64,000 nt of DNA from Boswellia sacra (GCA_013180625.2 SNVD02007475.1:226623-290622), one strand, 5' to 3'; positions 1 through 12,500 are shown, counted from the first letter of the stretch. The notes: a model not told the origin generated them from the sequence alone. Program-made: numbers and translations.

Positions 1-912
1 CATTTGTGCATTACTCTTATCCATGTGAAAGATAAACGGTCTTTTGAAGAAGTTTGTTCTGCTTTGTTGAATTATGAAATTCGTAAGAAAGATGAAAGAG
101 AACATAGGAATGAGTCAGTAGATGCATTGACAATGAAAAGGCGTAGTCAAAGTAGGAAACCAGGAAAAAGGGGAAAATCTTGGTCGAGGGATAGATTAGG
201 AAAAGAAAAGTGTGCCTTTTGTCGTGAGAAATGGCATTGGAAGAAAGATTGTCCGAAGTTGAAAAAGAAAGATAAGGGCAATGCTGTTTCTGATGCATGT
301 ATTGTTGAGCGTGAGGATGATAATGATTCAGATCTATGTCTAGTTGGTCACCCATCCACTTCTAGTTCTGATGAGTGGATTATGTATTCGGGTTGTACTT
401 ATCCTATGTGTCGACATAGAGAATGGTTCTTTCAGTTTGAAGAGCTTGATGGTGGAATTATGTATATGGGTAATGATGGTATTTGCCATACTGCTGGGAT
501 AGGTTCGATCCAATTGAGGAATTATGATGGACTGACTAGAGTTCTGACAGATGTTCGATATATACCAAAGTTGAAGAAGAATCTCATCTCTTTGGGAGCC
601 TTAGAATCTAAAGGCTGTGCGGTATCTATTTGAGATGGTATTCAGAGGATCACTTCAGACGCTCTTGTGGTATTAAAAGACACTAGGAGGAACAACTTGT
701 ATTACTATAATGATAGTACGGTTATTGGATCAGCGGCTATGGTTTCTGACAATGATACAGATTCAGAGATCACTAAACTATGGCATATGCGTTTGGGACA
801 TGCAGGTGAGAAAGCCTTAATCAATTTGGTGAAACAAGGCTTATTGAAAGGTGCGAAGACCTGCAAGTTGGATTTTTGTGAGCATTGTGTTCTGGAAAAG
901 CTGAAGAAGTAA
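1..912 (+). pseudogene. Copia gag C-terminus, protease and GAG-pre-integrase (broken)
   Basis: The frame is open from the window start to a TGA at 631-633 and then from 634 to a TAA at 910-912. A CCHC zinc knuckle (C-x2-C-x4-H-x4-C) lies at codons 70-83 counted from base 4; this nucleocapsid motif binds the element RNA. The protease active-site region near base 378-400 reads WIMYSGC. The family normally has D-S-G there, so the catalytic Asp seems to have become Tyr. From about 760 the GAG-pre-integrase signature follows (LWHMRLGH, then a C-x2-C pair near 871-882). No function is expected. Confidence 0.9.
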
Positions 913-1600
913 AATTTGGCATCGCTATTCATAATACCAAGGGTATTCTTGATTATGTTCACTCAGATGTGTGAGGACCTACTAAAACCGCATCTATTGG
1001 AGGTAGGCATTACTTTGTTACTTTTGTTGATGAATTTTCCAGAAGAACTTAAATGTACTATTTGAAATCAAAAGATGATGTACTTAGTGCTTTCCTTAAA
1101 TGGAAAAAGATGATAGAGACATAAATTGGCAAGAAGATCAAGCATCTCAGGACAGATAATGGTGGTGAGTATTGCAGTGATCATTTTTTAAAATTGTGTC
1201 AAGATGAAGGTATTGTATGTCATCTTACTATTAGAGGTACACCACAGTAGAATAGGGTGGCAAAACGCATGAACCGGACATTGCTGGAGAAAGTTCGGTG
1301 TATGTTGTCCAATGCTGGGTTGGGCAAATAATTTTGGGCTGAGGCTGTGACTTATGCATGTCATTTCATTAATCATCTACTTCAGCTGCTATTGGTGATA
1401 GAACTCCATTGGAGGTATGGTCTAGACAATCTGTTTTTTATTATAATTCTTTACATGTTTTTGGTTCCACTGCATATTATCATGTGAAAGAATCTAAGCT
1501 GGATTCTAGAGCCAAGAAAGCAATTTTCTTAGGGTTTGCTTTAGGAGTAAAGGGATATCGTCTTTGGTGTCCTAGTTTGAGAAAGATTGTATCCAGTTGA
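913..1600 (+). pseudogene. Copia integrase core (broken)
   Basis: The three frames together show an integrase core: a block around 951-975, the D-N-G-G-E-Y region near 1153-1170, and the block around 1233-1290 before an N-R-T-L motif. Stops interrupt it at about 973, 1051, 1122, 1249 and 1330. A further open stretch (1409-1600) is the integrase C-terminal part (VFGSTAYYHV, FLGFALGVKGYRLW) and ends at a TGA near 1600. It would have inserted the cDNA into the chromosome; here it is non-functional. Confidence 0.85.
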
Positions 1601-1657
1601 GATTTGACATTTAATGAGTCTTCAATGTTGAAAAAATAAAAAAAAAAACAGACAAAG

Positions 1658-3495
1658 GTGAACGGTACTCCACAGCAAGTGGATCATACTCAGCAGCAGA
1701 TAAAGTTTGAAACAACAACATTGAACCTAGTTAGATCTGTTAAGACAGATGATAGTACTCCTGTGACAGAAGAGGATTTAGGATATGATAGAGAGGGTTC
1801 TACTCAGGAACCTCAACAGCAACAAGAATCTATTACAATTAATAGGCCAAGACGTGAGATTTGCAGACCTGCTCGATTTGTTGATATGGTGGCCTATGCA
1901 CTTCCAATTATAGATGATGATTTTCCTTTCACTTATAAAGAGGCAGTCAGATGTTATGAAGTTGATCACTAGAAGACAACTATGAGCGAAAAGATGCAGT
2001 CGCTTCAGAAGAATGAAACTTGGGAGTTAGCTCAACTACCAAAGAGTAAAAAGGCAATTGGGTGCAAATGGGTATATACAAAGAAAGATGGATTTTCTGA
2101 AAAGAATGTCATCTGCTACAAGACAAGGTTGGTGGCTAAAGGCTACACTCAGAGGGAAGGAATTGACTATAATGAGGTATTTTCTCCAATTATGAAACAT
2201 TCTTCCATTAGAATTTTGTTGGCCTTGGTAGCTCAAATGATTATGGAACTAGTTCAACTTGATGTAAAAACTGCATTTTTACATGGTGACTTGGAAAAGG
2301 AAATCTATATGACTTAGCCAGAGGGATTCAAAGTTGCTGGTCAGAAAAATTTGGTGTACAAATTGAAAAGATCGCTTTATGGTTTGAAGTAATCTCCGCG
2401 GCAGTGGTACAAGCAATTTGATCAGTTTATGATAGTTCAAAGGTACACAAGAAACAAATTTGATAATTGTGTATATTTTCATAGGCTACGTGATGGTTCT
2501 TTCGTTTATCTACTCTTATATGTTGATGATATGTTGATAGCTTCGACGAATATCGAAGAAATTGAGAAGTTGAAGGCTCAGTTGAATCAAGAGTTTGAGA
2601 TGAAAGATTTAGGTGAAGCTAAGAAGATATTAGCTATGGAGATTAGTAGAGATAGAGAGAGAGGCAAGATTTGTTTGATTCAGAAGCAGTATCTGAAGAA
2701 AATATTACAGCGGTTTGGCATTACAGAGAAGTCAAAACCTATAAGTACCCTACTTGCTCCTCATATGAAACTCAGTGCATCTTTATCTCCTAGTACAAAT
2801 AAGGAACGAAAGTATATGTCTCGAATTTCATATGCTAATACAGTTGGTAGCCTGATGTATGTTATGGTGTGTACAAGACCCGACATTTCACATGCAGTTG
2901 GAGTTGTGAGCAGATAAATGCATGATCCTAGTGAAGGACATTAGCAAGCAATGAAATGGATTCTACGGTATTTGCTGAAAATCGTAGATGTTGGCTTAGT
3001 CTTTGAGAGGGATGATACGTGTGATCAGTATGTTATTGGTTATGTTGATTCAGATTATGCTGGTGACTTGGATAAACGTCCATCGACAACTGGTTATGTG
3101 TTTACTCTTGCAAGAGCACCAATGAGTTGGAAGTCTACTTTACAGTTTACAGTGGCTTTGTCTACTATAGACGCAGAGTATATGGCAATGACAGAGGTTG
3201 TGAAGGAAGCTATTTGGTTGCAAGGATTATTGGACGAATTGGGAATTGGGCAGAAGAAGATCACTCTTTACTCTGACAATCAGAGTGCTATCCACTTAGC
3301 AAAGAATCAAGTGTTCCATGCTCATACGAAGCATATTGATATTCGGTATCATTTTGTGCGGGAGATTATTAATGAAGGGAGAATCTTACTTCAAAAGATT
3401 GGGCTGCCGAGAATCTCTCAGATATGTTGACTAAGGTTATGACAGTGATCAAGTTCAGTCATTATTTGGACTTGATTAACATTGTACGAGCTTGA
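1658..3495 (+). pseudogene. Copia reverse transcriptase and RNase H (broken)
   Basis: Reverse transcriptase starts near 1980 (NETWELAQLPKSKKAIGCKW) and includes the finger/palm blocks (LVAKGYTQREGIDYNEVFSP) and the catalytic motif LLYVDDMLI near 2512-2540. RNase H follows (GYVDSDYAGD near 3045, STIDAEYMA, LYSDNQSAIHLAKN, HTKHIDIRYHFVRE). Stops occur at about 2316, 2391, 2916 and 2943. A frame change near 3400 moves the C-terminal tail (NLSDMLTKV) to another frame, which ends at a TGA at 3493-3495. The stretch 1658-1972 is the variable linker between integrase and reverse transcriptase, after an A-run at 1637-1649. Confidence 0.92.
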
Positions 3496-3595
3496 CCGCG
3501 TCATTAGGTGCATTTGGAGGCGTTGCATTTGTGATAGAGAATATGGGAAAAGAAGAGTCTTGTGGTGGATTGGCTAAATCGCCAAGGTGGTGAAT

Positions 3596-4195
3596 TGTTG
3601 GAGTTTTGGCTCTTTAGCCATTTGTATGTGTGTGCAAGGATCTCACATGGAGTGGGAATCATTGTGTTGGAGAGGCTTAGGCCTATAAATTAAAGCCAAG
3701 TCTTCTCATTTAAGTGTCCTATTTAAAATTCTCCTTTACCCCCTATATTTGTAAGGTCTCACAAAAAGACCTCATAATTTGAGGGCATTTTCATTAAGGA
3801 TCTTAAAGTTTGTAATATTTGCTTTTTTTCCCTTTGGTTTGGGGTATTTATAGTATTACCCAATTGTTTGAATAATTACATTTAGCCCAACTATTCGTGT
3901 AATTGCAGTTTGGCCCAGTAGTTGTAGTATTTGTATTGTCGCCCAAAAGTTTGTAAGTCTCTTTGAAGATAGTGAAAGGTTTCTTCAGCGGCGTCCGAGG
4001 ACGTAGGTAACAATACCGAACCTCGTTAAATATTGGTATTCTTTTTATTTCTGCATGGTTGATTAATTGGTTACCTTTTTAGCTGTTATTATATTCAATT
4101 ATCTGGCACAGTTTGTGGTTGTGTATTTGGTTGTTTTGTTGGTATCTCTTCCGCATTACGCAACATTAATCCTGATTGATTTCGGTTTCCCAACA
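3596..4195 (+). repeat. 3' LTR of the old Copia element
   Basis: The LTR runs from TGTTGG to CCAACA, a perfect 6-bp terminal inverted repeat. It is preceded by the purine-rich tract (ccaaggtggtgaat, 3582-3595) that primes plus-strand synthesis in Copia elements. It is 600 bp long. Its 5' partner is outside the window, so its age cannot be estimated here. Confidence 0.88.
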
Positions 4196-5131
4196 TATGT
4201 AGCATTTATATACCACTTTATAGATCATGTTTAGGGTTAGACAATCATTCTTTGGAGACTCAAGAAGGCAAGGGAGAACTAATTAACAATTGGAGAAGCA
4301 ATTCAACATTCAATTATCAAGATTTTTTAGTTTTCAGTTCTTTTCTTTACTTCTTCTATACCCATGTCTACTATAACGATTTTGATTTTGTTTAATTTCA
4401 ATATGAACTAATTCTTTTTATCTAGGTTTAGGATGTAGCTAAATTTTATTATTCTAGTTCTTGAAATTTTAATATGTTGATGTTTATTCTAATATTGTGG
4501 AGTAATTTAATTATATGCTTAATGCTTATGAAAGCTTGATCAACTTGTGCATGCTTTGAGATATGAATTGAGACTAGGAAGTGAAATTCATATTAATCCT
4601 TGATTGAATTGCCATGAATTGGCATAAGATAGGGATATTTATGTGATATATGAAGTTATACTGAATTTCTTGTGGTTAATGGATATTGTTAAGTTATTAG
4701 AATTTCTTGTGGTTAATGGATATTGTTAAGTTATTAGAATTGACGGGAATATAATTCTAGCTTATCAATATACACTATTGTTGCTTGGGAAAGAATAATA
4801 ATTAATTTAGTGAAATTGGCTAGCAACATAAGAATAAACATTTATTTTATTGAATTTGAGAATTATAATGGATAAATTTAGGTGAAATTTGACACCCTAA
4901 AACTTTATACATTGTAATTTTCTTAAATAAAATCTTCGTCATTGTTTAATTTATTAGTTCTAGTTTAGTTTTAGTTAATTTTCCATTGAATATCACTTGT
5001 TTATTATTGTTCATAGAAGATTAGAGTTAGATCACGTTTGGTAATTGGTAATCCAATCTCTATGGGAATGATGTTTACTCACTATTTTATTACTTGTTAC
5101 AATTCTATGCACTTGTGGATTTAACACAACA
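4196..5131 (+). repeat. LTR-like repeat fragment, cut by the Copia insertion
   Basis: This stretch resembles, at low identity and in inverse orientation, the repeat at 26085-27206. Shared blocks include a 'ttcaatatgaac' region, 'agtgaaatt.gct.gcaacata' and 'gtgaaat..gacaccctaaa'. It ends in cacaaca. I read it as the 3' part of an old LTR, or a similar retroelement end, into which the Copia element inserted; the rest would lie upstream of the window. No coding content is visible. The boundaries are approximate. Confidence 0.45.
4663..4736. repeat. 37-bp tandem duplication
   Basis: Two consecutive copies of a 37-bp unit beginning gaatttcttgtgg, at 4663-4699 and 4700-4736, look identical. This suggests a recent local duplication inside the older LTR-like repeat. 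Confidence 0.9.
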
Positions 5132-5558
5132 ATTTGCTTCATTACAAAGTCTTCTCCATGGTTGCCATGAAAGTCTCCAAAACTAGATCTTCATCCCATA
5201 TTATTTCTTCTCAAAATGTTTTTATATTTTTTTGCACAAAATTAGTATTGTGATCAAAACATAAAAAAATGATTCCACACATATAAATGAAGTAATTTTT
5301 CAAATTATAATGCATCATGATCTCCAAATTTTTGACTTAATATTCTTTTGGAATTTTTGTTCCAATAGTAAAAAATAAACTAAAATTTTCATGCTGTTTT
5401 TTGGTGTAGAAATTATATGAAAACACTTAATTTGTTTATGCTATTTGCATACCATAAGAAGAAAATATTATAAAGGATTGCTAATTCATTAAATACATCA
5501 CATCCTAGTAAACATATAATGCCTTATAACAATACTAACATTGTGTCCTTTTATAGTT
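5132..5558. other. AT-rich spacer, nothing identified
   Basis: AT-rich sequence between the LTR-like repeat and the CACTA-like element. I see no open frame, repeat boundary or RNA gene. Confidence 0.5.
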
Positions 5559-6840
5559 AACTACAGGAAAAATATGTATTTACAACGGAATTTTTTTTCG
5601 ACGAAATGAAATTCGTTGCGAAAAGTAGCTTTTCTAAAAACATATTTTATTGCTAAAATTGTTCACAACCGAAAAAGTTGAACACTCATATTTTGTGAAC
5701 AAATAATTTGTCGCTAGAAAATGTCTTTTACAATGAAAACAAATTCGTTGCAACATGACGATGGCAGGAAAAGAGATAACAATTTCTACGGCTAAATTTT
5801 TATCTTCTGCAAGAAAAATACATCATCACTAGAAATTTTAGTACATTTGTGGTTTTTTTTTTACGACAAAATATTCCTCACAAATGAAATTTTTTGCGAG
5901 GAAAGTCTTTGTCACCAAAGCAATTAATGTGTTCAGAGATGGAAGTGGAGAAATAATGTTTAGGGACAAAAACTTCGTCATGATATGATGCTTTTTTGTG
6001 AGGAATTTTCCATCACTATATTTATGGTCTCTACGAAATTTTTCATGATGAATTTTTAATATTTTGTGAGAAGAACATCTCTTCGCTAATTAATATTAAT
6101 AAATGAGCAATGTTAGGTATACAATTAAGTTGTACAACTTTACTCATACACAAATTCACTAGGTGGATAAAAATGAAAAATGAATTAACTAATTTTAATA
6201 AATAAAATGGGACCCATACATCCAATAAATTTATACTATATATGTCAGATTGTATGTGTTAGGTTGTACAACTTGGTTGTATACCTAGTATTATTGTTAA
6301 CAAATTTGGTGTTCTTTGTATTTTGTCGCAAATGCATGTTAGCTTTTTTCGAGGACATTTTGTTGTTAAAACAATTAATATTTTCATAGACAAAATTAGA
6401 TAAATAATGTTTTGTGACATTAATTTTATCGCCATAGGTTCTTTCTCAGAGGAATTGTCTATTGCTATATGTATGGTCTCTCAATAATTTTTTACGACAA
6501 AATTTTAATATATTGCAAGGAAAGCAGCTTGTCGACATTTAGTTTTTTTTTTTTTTGCAAGGAATTTTTTGTTGCAAATGCCAACTTTTTGCAAGGAAAA
6601 GCTTTGCAGCTAAAACAATGAATATTCTCAAAGTTGGAAGTAGAGAAATAATGTTTCGCAACAATAATTTCACTACAATAGGTTGTTTTTTGTGAGAAAT
6701 TTTCGGTTGCTGCATTTTTTTTTGGGACATATTATTTCTCGCAAATAATCTTCTTTGATGAGGATTATTAATTGCCGCAATAAGTATTTTTAATGATTGG
6801 AAAAACTTTGGTGACAATTTTTGTCGCAGAATGAAGCTTT
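5559..6840. mobile_element. Degenerate non-autonomous CACTA-like element
   Basis: It starts with aactacaggaaaa, close to the CACTACAGGAAAA terminus of many plant CACTA elements. It continues with many short variants of 'tttgtcgc', 'cgacgaaat' and 'ttgcgaggaaa' in both orientations, as expected for CACTA subterminal repeats. No coding capacity is seen. The far end (about 6840) is set only where the repeat motifs stop; I found no clean terminal inverted repeat or target duplication there. Confidence 0.45.
6108..6298. mobile_element. Small MITE nested in the CACTA-like sequence
   Basis: Inverted ends: 'taggtatacaattaagttg' at 6114-6132, and the reverse complement of 'caacttggttgtataccta' at 6270-6288. 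About 190 bp lie between flanks that both resemble the surrounding subterminal repeats. The exact ends and target duplication are not clear, so the superfamily is not assigned. Confidence 0.5.
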
Positions 6841-9197
6841 AAACATAAAAAATCATAATATTAAATAAAAATAATGATATTAAATAAATGATTCATAGTT
6901 ATATTATAATATTTCTATAACTTAATAAAATATTCTAGCCAATCACCAAACCTTTATTGTTGTTATATATAGGTCGTCCCATCTGGTTCACGTCTGTCAA
7001 CATTGTGGGCAGCACAATGGTCCTCTCCGAACGGTCTACAACAATATCTATATTATTTTGAGAATTTTTCCAAATCATAGCTTCCAGAAGCTAATAACCA
7101 GTTTACATATTTGAGTGGATTTCCCAGTTTGATTAATTTAATACTACTTTTGTGGTTAGAATCGCGATAATATTACCCATGGCTCGCAATAGATGAAAAG
7201 GGCGAAAGGATTTGCTGGTAACAACTCAAGGGGAATGCAATTAATTACTCATAGTAATTTTATAATTTTACTTATTATTTTATTTCAGATCATTTATAAA
7301 CAGAAGTATTTTAATCTGGGCCTATGTTCGGGTATTATGATCAACCGAGATTGAAATCCAGGTGCATCAATTGGTCTATTATTTTCATTTTATTAGTTTG
7401 AACTTTTTTTTCCCATATTATTATTATTATTCTAGTGAGCTTTACTTAAGTTAGTGCCCATGGTCTTGTGGTTGTGTCCTAATTGAAATAACCATGCAAC
7501 TTGGATTCAAGTCAAGCCACCTTCTCTACCTTTTAAGTTTTTATTAGACTTACAATATATTAAAATATTTGTACATAAAATTTTGTTATTCAAAATTAAG
7601 TATTAACCAATTCTACTAATCTAGATTTATATTTTATATTACTTTGATTCACGATCAATCAAATATATATTCTTATAGAAGTTTTATAATTTTAGTGATT
7701 GATATTTGATTGCAAAAAGAAAAAAAATTAAGAAGAGTATCATTATTTTGTAATCATTTTTTCTCTCTCACCTCTTATTATTATTATTATTCATTGGAAA
7801 TTCTTTGACATTGATATATGATTACTAAATACGTTATGCGTGAAATGAAAGTGATGCGTGTGACATTTAAAAATAAACTGTTGGAATATAAACTTCATAA
7901 AAGTAAAATTACGCTTATTTAATTTTTAAATTTATTTTAGTAAATTTCATAAACTTTCTGTTATGCTTATCTGCAATTTTGACAAACCTAAGAAGCAACC
8001 AATTGATATACTTGAACTCCTTCATACTATCTTTGATGTTGATGTAGTCGTTGTAATTAATGTTTAAGTTGACCATTTTCCAAAAATTCTTAAAAGTTTA
8101 TCCTTGTTGATATAAGCTTAACTTTAATATTTAATCTCTAATAATTAATGCACCAACCGAGCTTATTATATTAATTAATTACACAAAATTATCATTTAAT
8201 TTGTGGATATATACTATAATATAATTCGTACACACGAGTCATGTATCCCCCATATTTATGATTGACGTCAATATCAGTAGGTAATTGATTGTTTCATATA
8301 TATTAACGTTAATGCCGGGGTAATAATTGTTAATAACCAATTAATCGTACTTGTCGAATTAAAATAAATAAATTTGTTATCCTATGGTACAATTGGCACC
8401 TTAATTTGTTTGAGTCATAATATATGTTTAACGTCAATTTCAGTGGCCGGTAAGAAAAAAATAAACAATATATTCTCTAGCACAATAATGAGCAACTTGA
8501 ACAACGGATATTACCGCTTCCTCCGATTTTAAGCACTGCGAAAAGACGGCGTGGCTTGGTCAGCAATCCCACAACTCTTTTTATTAATGCTCCCGAGGTT
8601 GCGGGATTATGCATGAGATGCATGAAATTAACAACCCTATTATCGGTAGAATTTGTCTTCTTTTTCATTTCATCAGTATTTTTATTATGTGATTTAGTTA
8701 AAATCTTTTGCAATTCGATGAACTCATTATGATACATATTTTTAATATTAAATTTTACAATATTTATATCCAATAAATTCCAGTGATTTAACTAATTTCT
8801 GATAGACAATTTTGCATTTTTCCTGTGATATATATACAAGTTTAATAATTTAGTCTTTCATATGGTAATTGGAACTCAGCACAAAACAAACCAAAAATGA
8901 GTTAGCTTGCATTTTTTGGATAATTGCATTGTGAGTAGTAACATGAACATATTTATCAATTAAAAAGTCTCCCGTACATTTTCCGTAAATGTCGTAGGTC
9001 AAAGCATCCTCCACAATTCTTTGAATAAAATATGACTATGTTTTCACTATGACGTCACTGTTAAGTAATTAAAGTATGTGGCATCAGACAATAAGAGACT
9101 TTATCTTGTGTGCATTTTAAAGTTTACTTTAAGCTTAAGTAAACTTTAATATGTTTTTAACTCTAATATGCTCACTCATATATACCAAGAGACGCAC
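6841..9197. other. AT-rich non-coding stretch
   Basis: No supported gene. A 98-codon frame on the minus strand at 8477-8773 is open, but the same segment is also open on the plus strand and neither product is recognised, so it is not called. Short A/T runs and weak direct repeats are the only visible structure. Confidence 0.5.
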
Positions 9198-9200
9198 TTA

Positions 9201-10467
9201 GGGGCCGTTTGGTATGCGGGTAAGGAAGCTTGGGAATGGGAATTTGAATACTAACCCTTATTTGGTATGATTATTAAACTTTTTTAACCCGGGAATCTGA
9301 TTTCACTGTAAGAATCAAATAACCCCAACGGGGGTAATGTCAATCCCTCTCACAACTTGAGTTTCAGATTACCCGGCATCCTAAACCCAAGCCATTTCAT
9401 AATTTCTCTCCTTTCTCTCTAATCTCCGCACTCCCTCCTAAACCTCTCTGTCTCTTCTCCTTTCTCTCTCTACAACTATTATTCATCAATGACCACCCAC
9501 AAACCGAATCGCATAATTATAAATCAAAACACCCGAATCACATCAACCTTACCAATAATTTGCTCAAACAAAAGACAATTTTTTGGGTTTATATTGATGA
9601 AGAAGAAGAATGTATAACAACAAGGAGAATTCACCTTAAACTAAAAATCATCACCGATTTGTCTTAAAAGAAACCCATGAAGCCACCTTAAACGAAAACT
9701 AGGAGCGGGAGTTGGAATCTCGCTGCCAGGGGACCTGGACGCCTTCTTCTCCTCCTTGCTTTCTGGGCAACGCCTGGAGTGTAGCTGGTATGGTGGCGAG
9801 ACAGAGAGGGGTTAAGGGACCGAGCGCGGAAGGGAGAGCGAGAAGGAGACTTGAAGGGGGAGGAGGAGGGGGGGAGGTAAAAGGCGACTATGGGCAGGAA
9901 GGTAGGAGAGCAGAAGACAGAAGAGATGCAGAGAGAGAGAGAGTTATGACAGAGGGAAGAATTATTTTTTTGGTGGATTTTGTTGTTTTATTTTTTTGGA
10001 ATTTCATAAGCTGGGGTAATTGTTTTTTATATATGAATTTCTGAATTTCTTTTGAAATAACATTAGATATTTTTTTGTTTGGAATTTTAGAAGCTGGAGT
10101 TAATTGTTTACATGTTTCTTATAAAAAAAAAATTGTGATTTTTTAAGACTTTTCTATGCTATTAGAATTTATATAGAATTTGTTATAAAACTTTAATTGG
10201 CTATATTTATAATAAATTTAAATTTCTTCAAAATTATTAACCTCACTTATTTTAATTTTTTTATAACGTTAGAACATAAAAAATGATATAAGTATTTTTG
10301 ACATTCCCATGTATAACCAAACATCGTAATCTGATTCCTATGGAAATCTTGAATAAGTAACCAAACATAGTAATATTAGTTTCCTAGATATCAGATTCCC
10401 ATCCTTCAGTTTTCCAGTAATTTGAAACCCATTCCAATGAAAGTAAGACTTTATACCAAACGGCCCC
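9201..10467. mobile_element. Non-autonomous PIF/Harbinger-type element
   Basis: The ends form a perfect 15-bp terminal inverted repeat, GGGGCCGTTTGGTAT. Both sides are flanked by the 3-bp duplication TTA (9198-9200 and 10468-10470), the target site typical of PIF/Harbinger (Tourist) elements. The element is 1267 bp. A GA-rich open frame inside (about 9712-10044) is low complexity and encodes no transposase. It would depend on a transposase made elsewhere. Confidence 0.88.
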
Positions 10468-10487
10468 TTAATATATATATATATATA

Positions 10488-10589
10488 CAGCGGCGGACCC
10501 AGAATTTTATCTTATAGGGGACACATTTACTATTTTAAAATTAATATTAAAAAACATCAATAGTACAAAAAATTGTTTAAAAAAAGAAT

Positions 10590-10636
<47 letters not shown>

Positions 10637-11347
10637 AGACATAATAAATCTAATCTTTCAAAATTAAAAAATCTTAATATAATGAATCAAATTATAAAAT
10701 ACTACTACTTTATAATTTATTTTAGAAACACATATTAGTTGTCATTGACAAGCATTTATATTTAAAAACTGTTGCATAATTACTTCATTATCATGTATGA
10801 ACTTTTTTTATTATTTATAATCCTATATTAGCATTATAATTCAAAATTTGATTTAGACATTTGAAATTTGCAAACAAACCTTTATATTAATTTCAAAATA
10901 ACTTTGTATTGAATTGTTAACATTTTTCTAAGATATGATGATGTCAACTTAAAAAAGAATTTTTTTTAAATATCTCTTCAGATTTTTTTGTCAAAAATCA
11001 TGTATTTATAATAACTATTAAATTTTACTCAAAAAGGCTGCAAATGCATAAAAATAATAAGAAGACTTGATCATAATTTTTAATTTTAAAAGAAGTTCAC
11101 TAATTTTTACACTAATTAGCACATATAAATTATAAAGAGAAAGAAATAATACAAATATGGTTTATAATATAGTTATAGAAATATAAGTTTGATAGGGTAC
11201 TAGTTTAAAAAAGAAAGAAACGAAAACAATTTAAAAACTATTTTTCAAGAAGGGTGTAATTGTAAACTATGAGCAATAAGGGACTACAATTAATTTTCAA
11301 AGTTTCAGAAGGGGCCCAGGCCTGGGTCCTTCTTAGGTCCGCTTCTG
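10488..11347. mobile_element. Non-autonomous hAT-like element
   Basis: The ends are imperfect inverted repeats: CAGCGGCGGACCCAG at the left and, read on the other strand, CAGAAGCGGACCTAAG at the right. It sits in a (TA)n tract, so an 8-bp duplication tatatata fits both sides but is not diagnostic. The interior is AT-rich and non-coding. The left end is only 17 bp beyond the target duplication of the PIF/Harbinger element. Confidence 0.65.
10592..10634. repeat. (TA)n microsatellite
   Basis: About 21 uninterrupted TA units inside the hAT-like element. Confidence 0.95.
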
Positions 11348-11499
11348 TATATATATATGGATTTGAACAAGTAACCACTAGGTCATTTTGGCTCAATATT
11401 ATGGTAAGTTTATCATAAAACTAACTTCAATATTTAAGTCTCAAATATATATGAATATACACTATCTTAATATTTTTAAAAGTTTTCTCGGTAAAAAAT

Positions 11500-12500
11500 A
11501 ATGAAATTGTGAGATCCTGAATTTACTCAAAGTTGTAGACTGAATACCTGTGATTTATTTAACTTAAAAGGTATATGATTTCAATTAATTATCTATTTTT
11601 AAATTGAAACATTTCTTGTATTTGACCAAGACTTATGATCCCACTTCATGAAAAGTCTAAATATTTTGTCGATTAGCATGATACAAGTTAGGAAAAATAG
11701 AGAATTTTTATCTTTAAGAGGCTAAGCGAGTACAAGATCAGATTTCAGTAAGAATTTATAATTTCAATTGTAAAATGATCAGAATTAGTAAGAAATTATA
11801 ACATACGTGAGCTTAACGTTAATATTTTATTATCTAATACGTCCTCTTCCTCACATACAAGAGTATATGTATTAAATCTCAATAAGTCTTATAAGTTGAT
11901 TAAATAATACTTTTTTTAATTAATTTTTTTAATTGACACGAACAAAATTCGAATCTATAACCATTTGATCATGATGGCTCTATGTTTTTAAAAATTTGAA
12001 ATTTCTAGATATAAGCTTAACTTAAATATTTAATTCTCTACTACTTTGAACTTTTGGGTGATTGAAATTGGCACTTCATTACTTAAGAGGTCTTTAATGC
12101 AAGCAATTAAGATTGTACACCTCATTTTATAAAACACCCTTCATCTAACTTTATTAAATTTATTCTACATATTCATTTGTTGAAACGTCAAATATGTCAT
12201 TTTCCTTATTTAATAAATATACTATTACTATTTTACTAGAAAACTGATCGAATATATTTACATACCCACTTATATAGAGCTAAAGAAACTTGTCTATTTC
12301 ACTCAGATTTATAGAGTTGAATAAGCAAATCATGTAACAGGCCTTGTTGCAATCGGTATCTTACAATTCTTGTGATAAAGATATCTTTTGTGAAGAAATC
12401 ATTTAGCTGACCCCAAACATTATTTATCTCAATCTCTATTGATGACTTTGGTTGTTAGTTTTATTAAGATGGTAGTTACTGGAGCTAACATTCGAACTGT
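11500..12500 (+). repeat. Old paralogous segment (copy A)
   Basis: The first part matches 27960-28330 in order and orientation (shared blocks 'cttgtatttgacca', 'cacttcatgaaaagtcta', 'aagcgagtac.agatcagatttcagtaag'). The second part matches 44990-45330 ('aaatatgtcatttt', 'gaataag.aaatcatg', 'ttattaag.tggcagttattggagctaac'). The two targets are now separated by the Copia element and the CACTA nest. Non-coding as far as I can see. Identity looks about 75-85% by eye, so the duplication is old. Confidence 0.6.

Larger units (their letters stand above)
1..4195 (+). mobile_element. Old Ty1/Copia retrotransposon, 3' part (5' end outside window)
   Basis: In one direction the sequence gives a gag zinc knuckle, a protease remnant, a GAG-pre-integrase domain, integrase, reverse transcriptase and RNase H, followed by an LTR at 3596-4195. 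That is the Copia order (integrase before reverse transcriptase). The pol sequence resembles the TNT 1-94 type of Copia polyprotein, from family knowledge. At least ten nonsense codons and a few frame changes break the reading frame, so the element is dead. The 5' LTR and start of gag lie upstream of base 1. The five bases after the LTR are tatgt, but the matching copy cannot be checked. Confidence 0.93.

Noticed and set aside
8477..8773. 98-codon frame on the minus strand as a gene
   Set aside because: The same DNA is open on the plus strand too, neither product is recognised, and no promoter, splice sites or composition shift support it.
9712..10044. 110-codon Arg/Gly-rich frame as a gene
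   Set aside because: It lies inside the PIF/Harbinger element, is built on GA-rich low-complexity sequence and has no transposase features.
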